Shown piece by piece: positions 50,370 to 60,237 of a stretch of DNA of 64,000 nucleotides. A model generated the notes under the pieces. That model was not told where the DNA came from, did not search any database, and saw only the letters and a list, made by a program, of their open reading frames with translations. Source of the stretch: Mangrovicoccus ximenensis (lineage in GTDB: Bacteria; Pseudomonadota; Alphaproteobacteria; Rhodobacterales; Rhodobacteraceae); the NCBI RefSeq assembly GCF_003056725.1, contig NZ_QBKZ01000001.1, forward strand, positions 1,024,486 through 1,088,485, in the 5' to 3' direction. Every line of letters begins with the position of its first letter. Within the stretch, counting starts at the first letter, position 1. Position numbers and translations under genes: made by a program.

Positions 50370-51345
50370 GGCCGCGAGATAAACGGACATTGCCGCGAGG
50401 GGCTGAGAGAGTTTCCCATCCGCCGACCTTGCGCATAGGCTGCCCCGCAGCGGTTTCCGCGCAAGGCAGCACCGTCCAGGTCTTGATCCGGCGGCGGAAT
50501 TCCCCGTTCAGGGGCGCTATCACGTTGGCCGTTCCGGCAGATTTCCACTGCGACGGATCAAGCGGGTGAAACTGAAGAGGCGACCGCGCGGCACTTGGGC
50601 CGCCATTTGCGCAGGAACATCTTCCGCCTGGCTCGATCCCGGCGGCTGTGCCCGCGCAGCTCATGTCGTGGCAGTCCTCGGTCAGCTCGTCATGCAGGCG
50701 CTTGCGGGTATCCGCGAGAAGGTTCCTGTGCTTGTGGACAGTACAGCACTGGATAGGCGAATTCCTCGCCCCCCTCTCGGGACATTGCTACGCATTGCCC
50801 TGCCCGGGCAGCGGATCGCCGCCAGCACCAATATGTTCGTGGCCTTGCGACCCAAGCGCCTCTTGATGCCGGTGACGTCCAGGATGAGCCTGATGATATC
50901 TTCCTGGGCCAGTTCCCTGCGTACCAGGCGTCCCAATCGACCTTCACCTTCCTCCAGGGCCGGCTGACCACGTCCTTGCTGACGGCCCCTTCGAACAGGC
51001 CGAACAGCGCCGCTTCACCCGGCGAGTATTGGTCCCCGCCAGATACACCGCCGCGACCAGAGCCTCGGCCTTCTTCGTCAGCCGACTGTAGCGCGGCAGC
51101 GTCTTCGAGCGCCATTCGGTGACCTTGCCAATCTCGTCCTCAATTCTGGCGCGCGGAAGCTGCACCGTCTCGGTTCTGAATGTGCCAGTCAGCGGTCGGT
51201 CCCGGTACCCGTGGCGGTAACTCTTCGGCGCACCGTCGCCGCGGCCATAGCGGCAACTCCCGATGAAGGCCTCTCATTCTTCATCGAACATTGCCTCTAT
51301 GGTGGCGCGGACGTTCGCCCGAAGGCTATCCTCGCTCGGGTCGAA
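50370..51345 (-). pseudogene. IS256-family transposase, degenerate (element A)
   Basis: Reverse-strand similarity in several frames: A-N-V-R-A-T-I-E-A-M-F-D-E-E (51330), then a stop, R-Y-G-R-G-D-G-A-P-K-S-Y-R-H-G, R-A-R-I-E-D-E-I-G-K-V-T-E-W-R-S-K, T-N-T-R-R-V-K-R, V-S-K-D-V-V-S-R, R-L-G-R-K-A-T-N-I, and late L-D-P-S-Q-W-K-S-A, G-E-F-R-R-R-I-K-T and M-R-K-V-G-G-W-E-T-L. The middle (DDE region) is mostly deleted and there are at least four frame disruptions, so it is dead. Confidence 0.75.
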
Positions 51346-51639
51346 CCCGGCCTATCTACCAATAGCGCAAAGCTCCCAGCGTCGTAAGCTCGGTCATGGC
51401 GTTCTGGCCTGCCTTCGGACCGGTGGCAGGCAGGCGCTCACTCTCCTTGGGGGTTGCAGTCGCCGGTTAGGTGAGCTTCAGGTCACCCGGGGATTGCGCC
51501 GCCATCCAATTTTCACCACTTCCGAAACACGACCAACCCCGAAGGTCAAGTTCACAGCTGTGAACCCGGATCAACACTTTCAGACTATATCTCGCACAGG
51601 TTCTGCAACTTCGCAAAGCTACGCTGATATATGTCAGAT

Positions 51640-52440
51640 TCATCAGGATGCAGCGGATCGACAGCGATCCTGAAACGTTCATAGCATTCCTGTGGGACCT
51701 GCCCTGTGGTCCGTCGAGGCAATCGGGCTGCCGACCCGCTGTCGCCGTGGCTTCTCCGCGGCCTAAGCGAGGCGGCCGTCGAGCTGATCCTGATGGAGAT
51801 GCGGCAGGTCAAGGTGGTGCCAAAGGCGGCACACTACATAGAGCAGTCATTGCACGGAGCCCTGCGCAATTTAGGGATAAAGCGCGGTCCTGTCGGTAAG
51901 GCAGGGCAAAGGGCTCTACGAAGCACGGGGCCGCGAACTGATCGCGGAGAACTTCGCGCTTGAGACGTCCGCGTCGGCCATCCTGAAGGTCCTGGCGATG
52001 CTGCGCGACAGGCTGTCTGCACTGGAACTCCGGGTGCTCGAGTTTCCCTGGCAGGACGAGGCAGGCCGACTGAGGATGACGATGCGCGGCGTCGGCGCCG
52101 TGATCGCTTTTGCATGCGCGCGGCGATCAGCGACCCGGCCCGGTTCTGCTCGTCGCGAGATGTGGGGCCATGTGTCGACCTGACGCGCGGTGGGAACAAT
52201 CCGGCGAGCGCGACATCGCCGAACGGATCACCAAGGCAGGGGATGCCGGATTGCCGACGGCACTCTTCAACGCGGTCACTGTGATGATGCACCACGCGAG
52301 GCCATTCTGGCCCAAGGCATGGGGCACCCGGGTTGCCAGAGACCGCGAGGCTTGAAGCGTACAACGGTAGCTGTGGCACAACGGATTGGGGGGGTGCTAC
52401 ATTGGATGTGGCTGGATGGCACCGAGTTCCGCCTGCGCGC
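51640..52440 (+). pseudogene. IS110-family transposase, degenerate
   Basis: Forward-strand pieces match IS110 enzymes: D-P-L-S-P-W-L-L-R-G-L-S-E-A and L-M-E-M-R-Q-V-K near 51730-51815, A-L-R-N-L-G-I-K near 51865, M-R-G-V-G-A-V-I-A-F near 52085, S-G-E-R-D-I-A-E-R-I-T-K-A-G-D and L-P-T-A-L-F-N-A near 52200, and L-H-W-M-W-L-D-G-T-E-F-R near 52400. Frames alternate and stops interrupt. Confidence 0.7.
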
Positions 52441-52779
52441 GATCCGGTCCGTCTGCCCCCTAACACTCGAGCCTCCAACCGACAAAGGAAAAGGAACAAT
52501 CCACCTCCTGGCGGGGTCCGCCCTGCCTCGACGAAGTTCAGACCGGGACGCGGCTTTCGGAGACGCCAGACATGTGCCTGCCACCGGACCTTCAGTCCGA
52601 GCGCGTTTTCCAGATGCGCGCTCGGGCACCGATCTAACCGACATCATGTAGGCGGCCTGCGCGCCGACCACGGACGGAAGCATTTCACCGGTGGGGGGCA
52701 GGAAACGATGGCGCTGCGGAAGGAGCACATGGAGCTGCATAAGACCAATGGGGCCGTCGGCGCGGGCAGCGCTCCGATG

Positions 52780-53110
52780 GTTCGTATCTCTGCGCCGCCC
52801 GCGCCTCGCGTTCCACAGCCAGCCTCGCAATTGCTGCAGCCTTGCTGCGCAGATTCTGGATTGACGTCCGGTGCCGCGAGACGGAAGCCTCATGTATCGG
52901 TGCGCGATGGCCCCTTCGTCGTTGCTCTCCAGAATGAGCGCGCCGACGAGGCGGACAATCGCAGCATCGTTCGGGAGTGAGGGGCCCGAAATTCACAAGA
53001 CAAGGGCATGACGGCCACCCGTCCGAAGGAATGCCCGAACCCCGACGATCCCGGCGCGGCGCTTGATCTCGCGTTGCATTCGTTCCAGCGGGTTGCGGAT
53101 GCGATCCGGT
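52780..53110 (-). pseudogene. IS256-family transposase C-terminus, degenerate (element B)
   Basis: Reverse-strand N-P-L-E-R-M-Q-R-E-I-K-R-R-A-G-I-V-G-V (53100-53045), then in another frame D-A-A-I-V-R-L-V-G-A-L-I-L-E-S-N-D-E-G and A-H-R-Y-M. This is the conserved C-terminus of a second IS256 subgroup, different from element A. The N-terminal two thirds are absent. 52441-52779 holds no recognisable gene. Confidence 0.65.
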
Positions 53111-53114
53111 GCCG

Positions 53115-53720
53115 GTGCACCTTCGAGCGTTTGCGCCGGTCTGCGCGGCGGCGAACTGTCCTGGGCCAGAACGGACGGTGCCCCATGCAGTCCGCGACGT
53201 CCTTGCGGCGCTTCTGAGCAACCTTGCCGCCGCGCTTTTGGGGATGGCTCGCGATGCCGCATTCCAAATCTCTGTTACGGGTGCGCAGGAGAAGACCGCG
53301 CTGCTCTGGCAAGAGGCCGTGGCTGAAGCCCGCGGGCATGACGCGCCAACGCATATTCTGAAGACCCAGCCCGGCGTGCTGCCGAACGGCATCAACCTTT
53401 CGGACAGCGTCGAAAACGAGTTCTTCTGAATGACCTTCTGCCGCGAGATGAGCACCGGGACTGCGACGGTGGCGATTGCCGATTTCAAGGGCGTGTGCAG
53501 TCTCGTGGTGACGCGGTTTGGGCGGCGCTGAAGCGCGGACACGCGGCCTCTGCATGACGCCGCTGTACATTGTTCTGACGGCGCATAAAGCGATGCGGGC
53601 GGGGGAGACCGGGGAGCGCATTTGGCCGCGCTCCTCGAGGGGCTTCTTGAGGACTTGGCATCGGCGGAATTGGACGGCGTGCGCGAGCGGGTCAGGCTGC
53701 TTGAGCCTGGTCTCGGGGTC
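53115..53720 (+). pseudogene. hipA: HipA-family kinase (toxin-antitoxin), decayed
   Basis: Forward-strand HipA pieces: Q-I-S-V-T-G-A-Q-E-K-T-A-L-L (53265-53310), P-T-H-I-L-K-T-Q-P-G, D-S-V-E-N-E-F-F followed by a stop at 53429, then V-C-S-L-V-V-T-R-F-G-R-R in another frame and M-T-P-L-Y-I-V-L-T-A-H-K-A near 53555. HipA kinases phosphorylate glutamyl-tRNA synthetase in E. coli. The ATP-binding and catalytic parts are broken, and no hipB remains. Confidence 0.6.
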
Positions 53721-53969
53721 GGGCGGAGGGGGCCAGTGTGCGGGCCGCGGCAGTGGCAGTTACCGGACACTTTTCTGCGTGGCATAGGGCGGCGGTTCTC
53801 GGGGATATTTAAGGATATAGCGCCGCATCGAACCAATTGGCAAACATTCCCGGCCTGTCTTCGGCAGAAGATCTCGGCCTGCTTGGCGCTGGACCTGGCC
53901 CGGCTCCGGCGCGCCAAAGGCCCCGGGGAAGCGCTTGACATGCTGTCCGCGGACGGCAAATGTGCGCCT
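53721..53969. other. Short stretch before the riboswitch
   Basis: About 250 bp, less GC-rich than the average, with no convincing gene on either strand. It probably contains the thiC promoter and the end of the decayed hipA locus. Confidence 0.4.
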
Positions 53970-54080
53970 CACGTCAGGGGAGTCCCGCCGAGGGGACTGA
54001 GAGGCTGACAGGGGGAAACCCCGGTGACGCGACCCTTCGAACCTGACCCAGTTGATGCTGGCGTAGGAAGACCGGAGGTG
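53970..54080 (+). ncRNA. TPP (THI-box) riboswitch
   Basis: The conserved aptamer strings are present in order: GGGGAGTCCC, ACTGAGAGGCTG, then GACCCTTCGAACCTGACCCA, GTTGATGCTGGCGTAGGAAG. This is a complete thiamin-pyrophosphate aptamer. A hairpin at 54097-54116 (GACGGTCC / GGGCCGTC) and a ribosome site (GGAGGAG, 54180) before thiC form the expression platform. Thiamin pyrophosphate binding would shut off thiC. Confidence 0.93.
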
Positions 54081-54192
54081 CTTGTCCTGACCAGGGGACG
54101 GTCCTTTCGGGCCGTCATGGCCCTTCCAGGGGCGTGAAGGCCCCTTTCTGCTTCACGTGCCAATCGGGTCTCATCCGCAGGAGGAGACCGAG

Positions 54193-54515
54193 ATGAAAGA
54201 CACCGTTCCCGCAATCACCACCGGGCCGCTGCCCGGATCCCGCAAGATCCATGTCACGGGAGAGCTGCACAAGATCCGGGTGCCGATGCGCGAGATCGCC
54301 GTGACCGGCGAAGCGCCCCTCTGCATCTATGACAGTTCCGGCCCCTATACCGATGCCGGGGTGACGCCGGACATCGCCGCCGGGCTGGCGCCGCAGCGCA
54401 GCTGGCTCGCCGGGCGCGCCGATCTGGAGGAAACCGGGGGGCGCGCGGTCACCGCAGCCGATAACGGATTTGCCTCCGGGTCGCGGCTGGTGCCGGACTT
54501 CCCGGTCCGGCGGCC
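54193..54515 (+). pseudogene. thiC: Phosphomethylpyrimidine synthase ThiC, N-terminal fragment
   Basis: ATG 54193. About 108 codons of Thi[45 protein letters not shown]. The remaining 500 residues, including the radical-SAM Fe-S motif, are missing because an enoyl-CoA-hydratase-like sequence starts at about 54515. The riboswitch therefore controls a broken gene in this arrangement. Confidence 0.88.
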
Positions 54516-54803
54516 GGGGCGATCGGGCGCAATGCGCCGCTGTCGATGGCGGCGTCGCTGTCGATGATCCGCAGCCTGCGCAGCGGCGGCGGTCTCGCTC
54601 TGGCGCTGGCCCAGGAATTCCGCTTCGGCTACCGGGCGGTGATCGCCGGGGATCTGGCCGAGGGGATCCGGGCGCGCATCATCGACCGCGATGCGGCGCC
54701 GGCCTGGCAGCATGGCAGCCCGGGCGGGGTGCCGGATCTGCATGTGTCCGAGATGCTGGCGCCGCTCGGCGGGGACGAGCTGGCGCTCGGACAGGTTTAC
54801 TGA
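54516..54803 (+). pseudogene. 3-hydroxyisobutyryl-CoA hydrolase / enoyl-CoA hydratase-like, C-terminal fragment
   Basis: About 95 codons ending at TGA 54803: [38 protein letters not shown]. This C-terminal helical part is typical of the 3-hydroxyisobutyryl-CoA hydrolase branch (valine catabolism). The CoA-binding crotonase core is missing. Confidence 0.7.
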
Positions 54804-54838
54804 GGACGGGCAGGGCCCGCGAAGGAACGGAAGACGCA

Positions 54839-56047
54839 ATGGAGCACGTGGTGGTGATCGGGGCCGGACAGGCCGGGTTCAGCCTGTCGGCAAAGCTCAG
54901 GACCGAAGGATTTGCCGGGCGGATCACGCTGATCGGCGACGAGCCGGAGCCGCCCTACCAGCGCCCGCCGCTGTCGAAGAAGTACCTGCTCGGCGAGATG
55001 GAGAAGGAGCGGCTCTATTTCCGTCCGCCGTCCTTCTACCGGGAGCAGGGCATCGACCTGCGGCTGGGCGCGCCGGTCACGTCGGTCGACCGCAGCGCGC
55101 GCACCGTGTCGCTCGGGGAGGAGACGATCTCCTGGGACACGCTGGCGATCTGCACCGGCGCGGAGCCGGTCCGGGTTCCGGCGGAGCAGGGGGGCGGCCT
55201 GGGCGGCGTCTACGCGATCCGCAAGCTTGCCGATATCGACGCCTGCGGGGACGAATTCGCGGCGGGGCGGCGGCTGGTGGTGATCGGCGGCGGCTATGTC
55301 GGGCTGGAGGCGGCGGCGGTGGCGCGGTCGAAGGGGCTCGAGGTGGTCCTGCTGCAGCGCTCGGAACGGATCCTGCGCCGCGTCGCCTCGGCCGAGACTG
55401 CCGCCCATATCCATGCGCTGCATGACAGCCGCGGCGTCGATATCCGGGTGAATGCGCCGATCGCGAGGCTGACCGGGACGGGGCGGGTCGACGGGGTGGC
55501 GCTTGCCGACGGCACGCATGTCCCGGCGGATTTCGTGATCGCCGGGATCGGCGCCAATTGCGTGCCGCATCTGGCGGTCGAGGCCGGGCTGTCGGTGGCG
55601 GGCGGCATCCTGGTCGACGCCTTCGGGCGCAGTTCGGACCCGGCGATCTGGGCGGCGGGCGATTGCGCCGAGTTCGCGTTCCGCGGCGCGCCGACCCTGC
55701 TGGAGAGCGTGCAGAACGCGGTGGACCAGGCGGAGACCGTCGCGCGCAACATCATGGGGGCGGGGCTGGCCTACGAGCCTGCGCCCTGGTTCTGGTCGGA
55801 CCAGTTCGACCTGTCGCTGCAGATCGCCGGGCTGAGCCGCGGCCATGACCGGGTGGTGCGGCGTCCGGGCGCCCGCGAGGGCTCCTGCTCGCATTGGTAC
55901 TACAAGGGCGCCACGCTTCTGGCCTGCGATGCGATGAACGATCCGCGGGCCTACATGACGGCGAAGCGGCTCCTGGAGGCGGGGCGGAGCCCGGCGCCGG
56001 AGCTGGTGGCGGACCCGGCGGTGGAACTGAAGAGCCTTCTGCGCTGA
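54839..56047 (+). CDS. FAD-dependent ferredoxin/rubredoxin reductase-like oxidoreductase
   Basis: 402 residues from ATG 54839 (GAAGGAACGGAAG upstream). FAD motif V-V-V-I-G-A-G-Q-A-G-F, R-P-P-L-S-K-K-Y-L, NAD motif L-V-V-I-G-G-G-Y-V-G-L-E, A-A-G-D-C-A-E-F and a C-terminal reductase domain with W-F-W-S-D-Q-F-D-L. It transfers electrons from NAD(P)H to a ferredoxin for a P450 or ring-hydroxylating oxygenase; neither partner is adjacent. Complete, cytosolic. Confidence 0.92.
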   Translation: MEHVVVIGAGQAGFSLSAKLRTEGFAGRITLIGDEPEPPYQRPPLSKKYLLGEMEKERLYFRPPSFYREQGIDLRLGAPVTSVDRSARTVSLGEETISWDTLAICTGAEPVRVPAEQGGGLGGVYAIRKLADIDACGDEFAAGRRLVVIGGGYVGLEAAAVARSKGLEVVLLQRSERILRRVASAETAAHIHALHDSRGVDIRVNAPIARLTGTGRVDGVALADGTHVPADFVIAGIGANCVPHLAVEAGLSVAGGILVDAFGRSSDPAIWAAGDCAEFAFRGAPTLLESVQNAVDQAETVARNIMGAGLAYEPAPWFWSDQFDLSLQIAGLSRGHDRVVRRPGAREGSCSHWYYKGATLLACDAMNDPRAYMTAKRLLEAGRSPAPELVADPAVELKSLLR

Positions 56048-56199
56048 GGCCCGGGCTTGCCCCTGGCGGCTTTCCGTCTGGGGCATCTTGATTTTGTGTC
56101 ATGGCCTTGGGTTTGCGGCATATTTTGATGCTGCGGCGCGGCTTCCGCTGGGTCACGCTCATTTTTTGCGTTTTTCGTCGAGAATCGAGTTGCGGCAGC

Positions 56200-58325
56200 G
56201 GGTCCGGCGGGCCGGCACCCCTGCCGCGCAGCTACACCGGCACGCCCGGCGTGACCGACATCCATGCCCGGTTCGTGCCGCTTCTCGACGATGCCGAACC
56301 GCTGGCCACGCTGATCGGCTTCGAGCCCGGTGCGGGCGGCGACCGGATGGCCATCACGCTGGAGGAGGGCCTGTCCGGCCGGCTGGTGGTGCGCCAGGAG
56401 GGCGGCGATGCCTATGTCTATCTAGCTGAGCCGGGCGTCACCGACCTCGGCTTCGCGCGGCCGCTCTTCCGGCTTGCCGCCACGGATGCGGCGGCGCTGG
56501 TGGCGGAAAATTTCGGCGGTGCGGATTTCGACGCGGCGCTGGGACGGGATATCGAAGGCGGCGGCGATCCCGACCAGCTCGAGAGCGGCTGGGGCGATGA
56601 CCGGCTCCTGGGCCGCGGCGGCAGCGACACGCTGGGGGGCGGGCCGGGCAATGACCGGCTTTCCGGCAACGACCAGAACGATGTCTACGACTTTGCCCCG
56701 GGCTTCGGCGACGACACGCTCGCGGATGACGGCTTCGCCTTCTATTCCGGCGCCGACCGCATCCGCTTTGCCGAAGGGCTGGCGGCCGCGGATCTCGAGG
56801 TGCGCGCCGAGGGCGAGGATCTGGTGCTGTCCTTCGCGGGCCAGCCGGGCTCGATCCGGCTGGAGCGCACGCTGACCAGTTCGCGCAACCGCGTCGAGAG
56901 CTTCGAATTCGCCGATGGCACGGTGCTCGGCCATGGCGAGGTCGCGGCCATGGCCTGGGTCCCCGATGCCTCGGACCAGGCCTTCCGCGGCAGCTACGAT
57001 GGCGAGGTTCTGGCGGGCGGCGGCGGCAATGACAGCCTCCATGGCCGCGGCGGCAGCGACACGCTGGCGGGCGGGCCGGGCGCCGACCTGCTCTCGGGCA
57101 ATGACGACAGCGATGTCTATGACTTCTCCCCGGGCTTCGGCCAGGACACGGTCGCCGATGACGGCTTCGCCTTCTATTCCGGTGCCGACCGCATCCGCTT
57201 CGCCGAGGGCCTGGACCTCGCGGATCTGCGGGTCCGCGCCGAGGGCGCCGATCTGGTGCTGCGCTTCGAGGGGAGCGAGGACCGCATCCGCATCCCGGCG
57301 ACCCTGACCAGTTCGCGCAACCGCATCGAAAGCTTCGAATTCGCCGACGGCACGGTGCTCAGCCATCAGGAGCTGACCGCTCTGGCCTGGGTCGCGGACG
57401 AAGAGGACCAGCGCTTCGAGGGCAGCTACAGCGCCGAGCTTCTGGCGGGCGGCGGCGGCAATGACAGCCTCTACGGCCGCGGCGGCGCCGACACGCTGGA
57501 GGGCGGCACCGGCAATGACTGGCTCGCGGGCAATGACGACAGCGACCGCTACGAGTTCGAGGCGGGCTTCGGCCAGGACACGGTCGCGGACAATGGCTTC
57601 GCCTTCTATTCCGGTGCCGACCGCATCGCTTTCGGCGCAGGGCTCGACCCGGCCGATCTGCGCGTGGAGGCCACCGACCGCGACCTGATCCTGTCCTTTG
57701 CGGGCCGCGAGGACCGGATCGCGATCCCCGAGACGCTGGTCAATTCGCGCAACCGGATCGAGGCGGTCGAGTTCGCCGACGGCACGGTTCTCGCCCATGC
57801 CGATCTGGCAGCGATGGCCTGGATGCCGGGGGACGGCGACCGGGCGGTCTGGGGCGGCTACGATGCGGACGCGATCCCGGGCGGCAGCGGCAACGACACG
57901 CTGCAGGGGCGCGGCGATGCCGACACGCTGGACGGCGGCACCGGCAACGACCTGCTCGTCGGCGGCGATGCCAGCGACACCTATGTCTTCGCGCCGGGCT
58001 CCGGCCAGGACACGGTGTCCGACAACGGCTTCGCCTTCTATTCCGGTGCCGACCGCGTCCTGTTCGGGGCCGGGCTGGATCCGGCCGATCTGCAGGTGCG
58101 CCCCGACGGCGACGACCTGCTGCTGTCCTTCGCCGGGACCGAGGACCGGGTCCGGCTCGACCGCACGGTCAGCGGCGGGCGCTACCGGATCGAGACGGTC
58201 GAATTCGCCGACGGCACGGTGCTGGACCACGCGGCGCTGGTCGCCATGGCGGCTGCCGATCCCGGGGACGGCGTCTTTGCCGGCGGTCCGGAGGCCGACA
58301 CGCATGACGGCGGCGCCCACCGGTT
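56200..58325 (+). pseudogene. RTX protein with four tandem 144-residue repeats, both ends cut
   Basis: About 700 codons. After a beta-rich lead there are four repeats of exactly 432 bp: the G-G-x-D-T-L block recurs at about 56611, 57043, 57475 and 57907. Each unit has two or three Ca-binding nonapeptides, a Y/D-F-x-P-G-F/S-G-x-D-T-V-x-D-N/D-G-F-A-F-Y-S-G-A-D-R segment and an E-F-A-D-G-T-V-L segment of the haemolysin-associated (HBP) type. The protein has no start (join near 56200) and no secretion tail (join near 58325). A large secreted adhesin- or enzyme-like RTX protein. Confidence 0.78.
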
Positions 58326-58329
58326 CCGA

Positions 58330-59130
58330 AACGGCAGACGGAAGGCCCGCGGCATGGCGCTACCCGACGCGTCCCGCGGCGGGCCGCCACCCGGGACCCT
58401 CCGCGACAGGAGACAGGGCGCAGGCACGGCCGTGAGCACCGGCGGGCGCTGCAACTCAATGCTCCGGAATGGCCGGCACATCAGGCTTCAAGGAACGCAG
58501 GTGCCCCCCGGAGCGCTGCGGCAACGCACCCGGCGACCGGGGGAACGTCCTCTGCCCGGCCCGGTTTGCGGCACAGCTACCCAGTGCCGCAACCATGCAG
58601 CCGCCGAATTTCCCGATCGGATATGACCCTTTCCCGACGCGGCAGACGCCGGGGGCAGCCGGAACCGGGATATCGGCCGCTTTCCTGTCCTGCCCGGCTG
58701 CGGGGGCGGTCCGCCGGGAGCGGGACCAAAGGACGCGATCCGCCGGGAGGCAGGCCGAAACCGCACGCCACAGCGCCGGACATTCCGGCCGGCCTGTGCC
58801 ATCCGCCCGGCCTTGGAGCTCGCTTCGACCTGAAAAGCAGGCGCCATTGCTTCGCCGAAATCCCGTCCAAGCGGTCTCCGAGCCGCCCTCTTGCATCCGC
58901 CCCGAAAATCCGTCGCCAGGGCGGCCGGGGACACCGGTCCGCGCTCGCCGAACAGCCCGCGGCACATCGCCAAGGCAGAAGGCACGCACCCGGCGGCAAT
59001 CTGGGGCAAGGCGCAAGGTTCTGGCGGCCCCGGCCGCGGGACGGGCCGGGGCGCCCGGCAACGGCGTCTGCCTGCAGTTTCCGCCACATCCGGGACCGGA
59101 CCGGATTGCATGCAGGGCAGCGCCGTGACA
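58330..59130. other. Gene-free GC-rich stretch
   Basis: About 800 bp with long open frames on both strands, all Arg/Pro/Ala-rich and lacking family motifs or convincing ribosome sites. No RNA fold or strong repeat noticed. It may be decayed or mis-joined DNA. Confidence 0.4.
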
Positions 59131-59136
59131 GGGTCC

Positions 59137-59520
59137 GCCGCGCTCCGCAGCCAAGGACGCCATGCCCGGCTCTCGGCCTTCCCGCCCAGCCCGCGCCGCG
59201 CACTGCAGCACCTGCGCGAGCTGCGCCGCGGCAGCCGCCGCACCCACCTGTCCCACAACCCGCTGGGCGCCTTCATGGTGTGGAACCTGTGGTTGACGCT
59301 GGCCGCAATGGCCGCGACCGGCTACATGATGGGCATGCTCCGCTTCTTCGGCATGGATTGGGTGAAGGACATGCACGAGCTCGCCTTCGACTGGCTGATC
59401 CTCTCGGTGATCCTGCATCTCGCGGGCGTCGCCTTCGACAGCTGGCGCACGCGCGTGCCGCTGGTGCGCGCCATGGTCACCGGCCGCAAGTCGATTCCCC
59501 ACGGGATCGAGGCCGAATGA
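59137..59520 (+). pseudogene. Cytochrome b561/b6-type membrane protein, C-terminal part
   Basis: About 127 codons ending at TGA 59520: G-R-H-A-R-L-S-A-F-P-P-S-P, L-S-H-N-P-L-G-A-F-M-V-W-N-L-W, two or three helices with H-E-L-A-F-D-W-L-I-L and H-L-A-G-V-A-F-D-S-W-R-T. The histidines in these helices would bind haem b. The first two helices are missing. Such proteins move electrons from the quinone pool to periplasmic cytochromes. Confidence 0.78.
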
Positions 59521-60029
59521 TCCGCGCCCTGGTCGCCAGGCTGGGATGCGACCGGCGGGCGGCAACGCTCGCCGCGATCATCCTGCTGCAGGCGCTCTGC
59601 GTGGTCTATTTCATCACCGACATCGTCGTCGACCTGACGGCCGGCACCGCGGAATCGCGCGAGCCGGTCCACATGGCGCTGGAAACGGTAGCCTCGCTGG
59701 CGATGTGCGCGGGAGTCGCGATGCTCTGGATGCAGCTCAGGAGCCTGCTGGCCGAGCTCGACGCGCTCGACCGCGGCATCCGGATGGCCCGCGGCGAGGT
59801 CGCCCAGCTGGTGGATGCGCATTTCGACCGCTGGACGCTGACGAAATCCGAACGCGACGTGGCGCTCCTGCTGCTGAAGGGGCTGGACAACAAGGCGATT
59901 GCCGACATGCGCGGTACCGCGCCCGGCACCGTCCGCGCCCAGACCGCGGCGATCTATGCCAAGGCCGGGGTGGAGGGCCGCGCCGATCTGTTCTGCCACT
60001 TCATGGAAGAGCTGATGTCCGGGAAATAG
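59517..60029 (+). CDS. Membrane-anchored LuxR-type regulator
   Basis: 170 residues from ATG 59517, overlapping the cytochrome b561 stop (ATGA). Two N-terminal helices (A-I-I-L-L-Q-A-L-C-V-V-Y and V-A-S-L-A-M-C-A-G-V-A-M-L), a short coiled coil, then a LuxR HTH: L-T-K-S-E-R-D-V-A-L-L-L-L-K-G-L, N-K-A-I-A-D and T-V-R-A-Q-T-A-A-I-Y-A-K-A. A regulator physically tied to the membrane and coupled to a cytochrome gene may respond to redox state (inference). Confidence 0.8.
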   Translation: MIRALVARLGCDRRAATLAAIILLQALCVVYFITDIVVDLTAGTAESREPVHMALETVASLAMCAGVAMLWMQLRSLLAELDALDRGIRMARGEVAQLVDAHFDRWTLTKSERDVALLLLKGLDNKAIADMRGTAPGTVRAQTAAIYAKAGVEGRADLFCHFMEELMSGK

Positions 60030-60183
60030 GCGCCGCCCGGCGGATGGCCCCCGGCAGGCTTGCCCCGGCACCGGAGGTCCAGAGCCGTCAGCCTCCGCCC
60101 GGGCCGTGTTCGGCCGGTCAGGCGGCCGGTGCGCCCGTCCCGTGACGCAGCCCCCCCCCTCGCCCGGCGGCGGAAACGGAAAA

Positions 60184-60211
60184 GGCCGCCCGGGGCAGTC
60201 CCCGCGCGGCC
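60184..60211 (-). terminator. Terminator of cbiM
   Basis: GGCCGC...CGGGG / CCCCG...GCGGCC imperfect 11-12-bp stem with a short loop, followed on the reverse strand by TTTTCC. It lies 26 bp past the cbiM stop and may also serve the convergent regulator gene. Confidence 0.65.
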
Positions 60212-60237
60212 CGTGTCTCAGCTCGCCGAACCTGGGG

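Noticed and set aside
56600..58200. Regular repeats considered as a CRISPR array
   Set aside because: The period is 432 bp and in coding frame with RTX motifs; these are protein repeats.
58468..59128. Forward ORF of about 219 codons before cytochrome b561
   Set aside because: Arg/Pro/Ala-rich, no ribosome site or motifs, overlapping frames equally long on the other strand.
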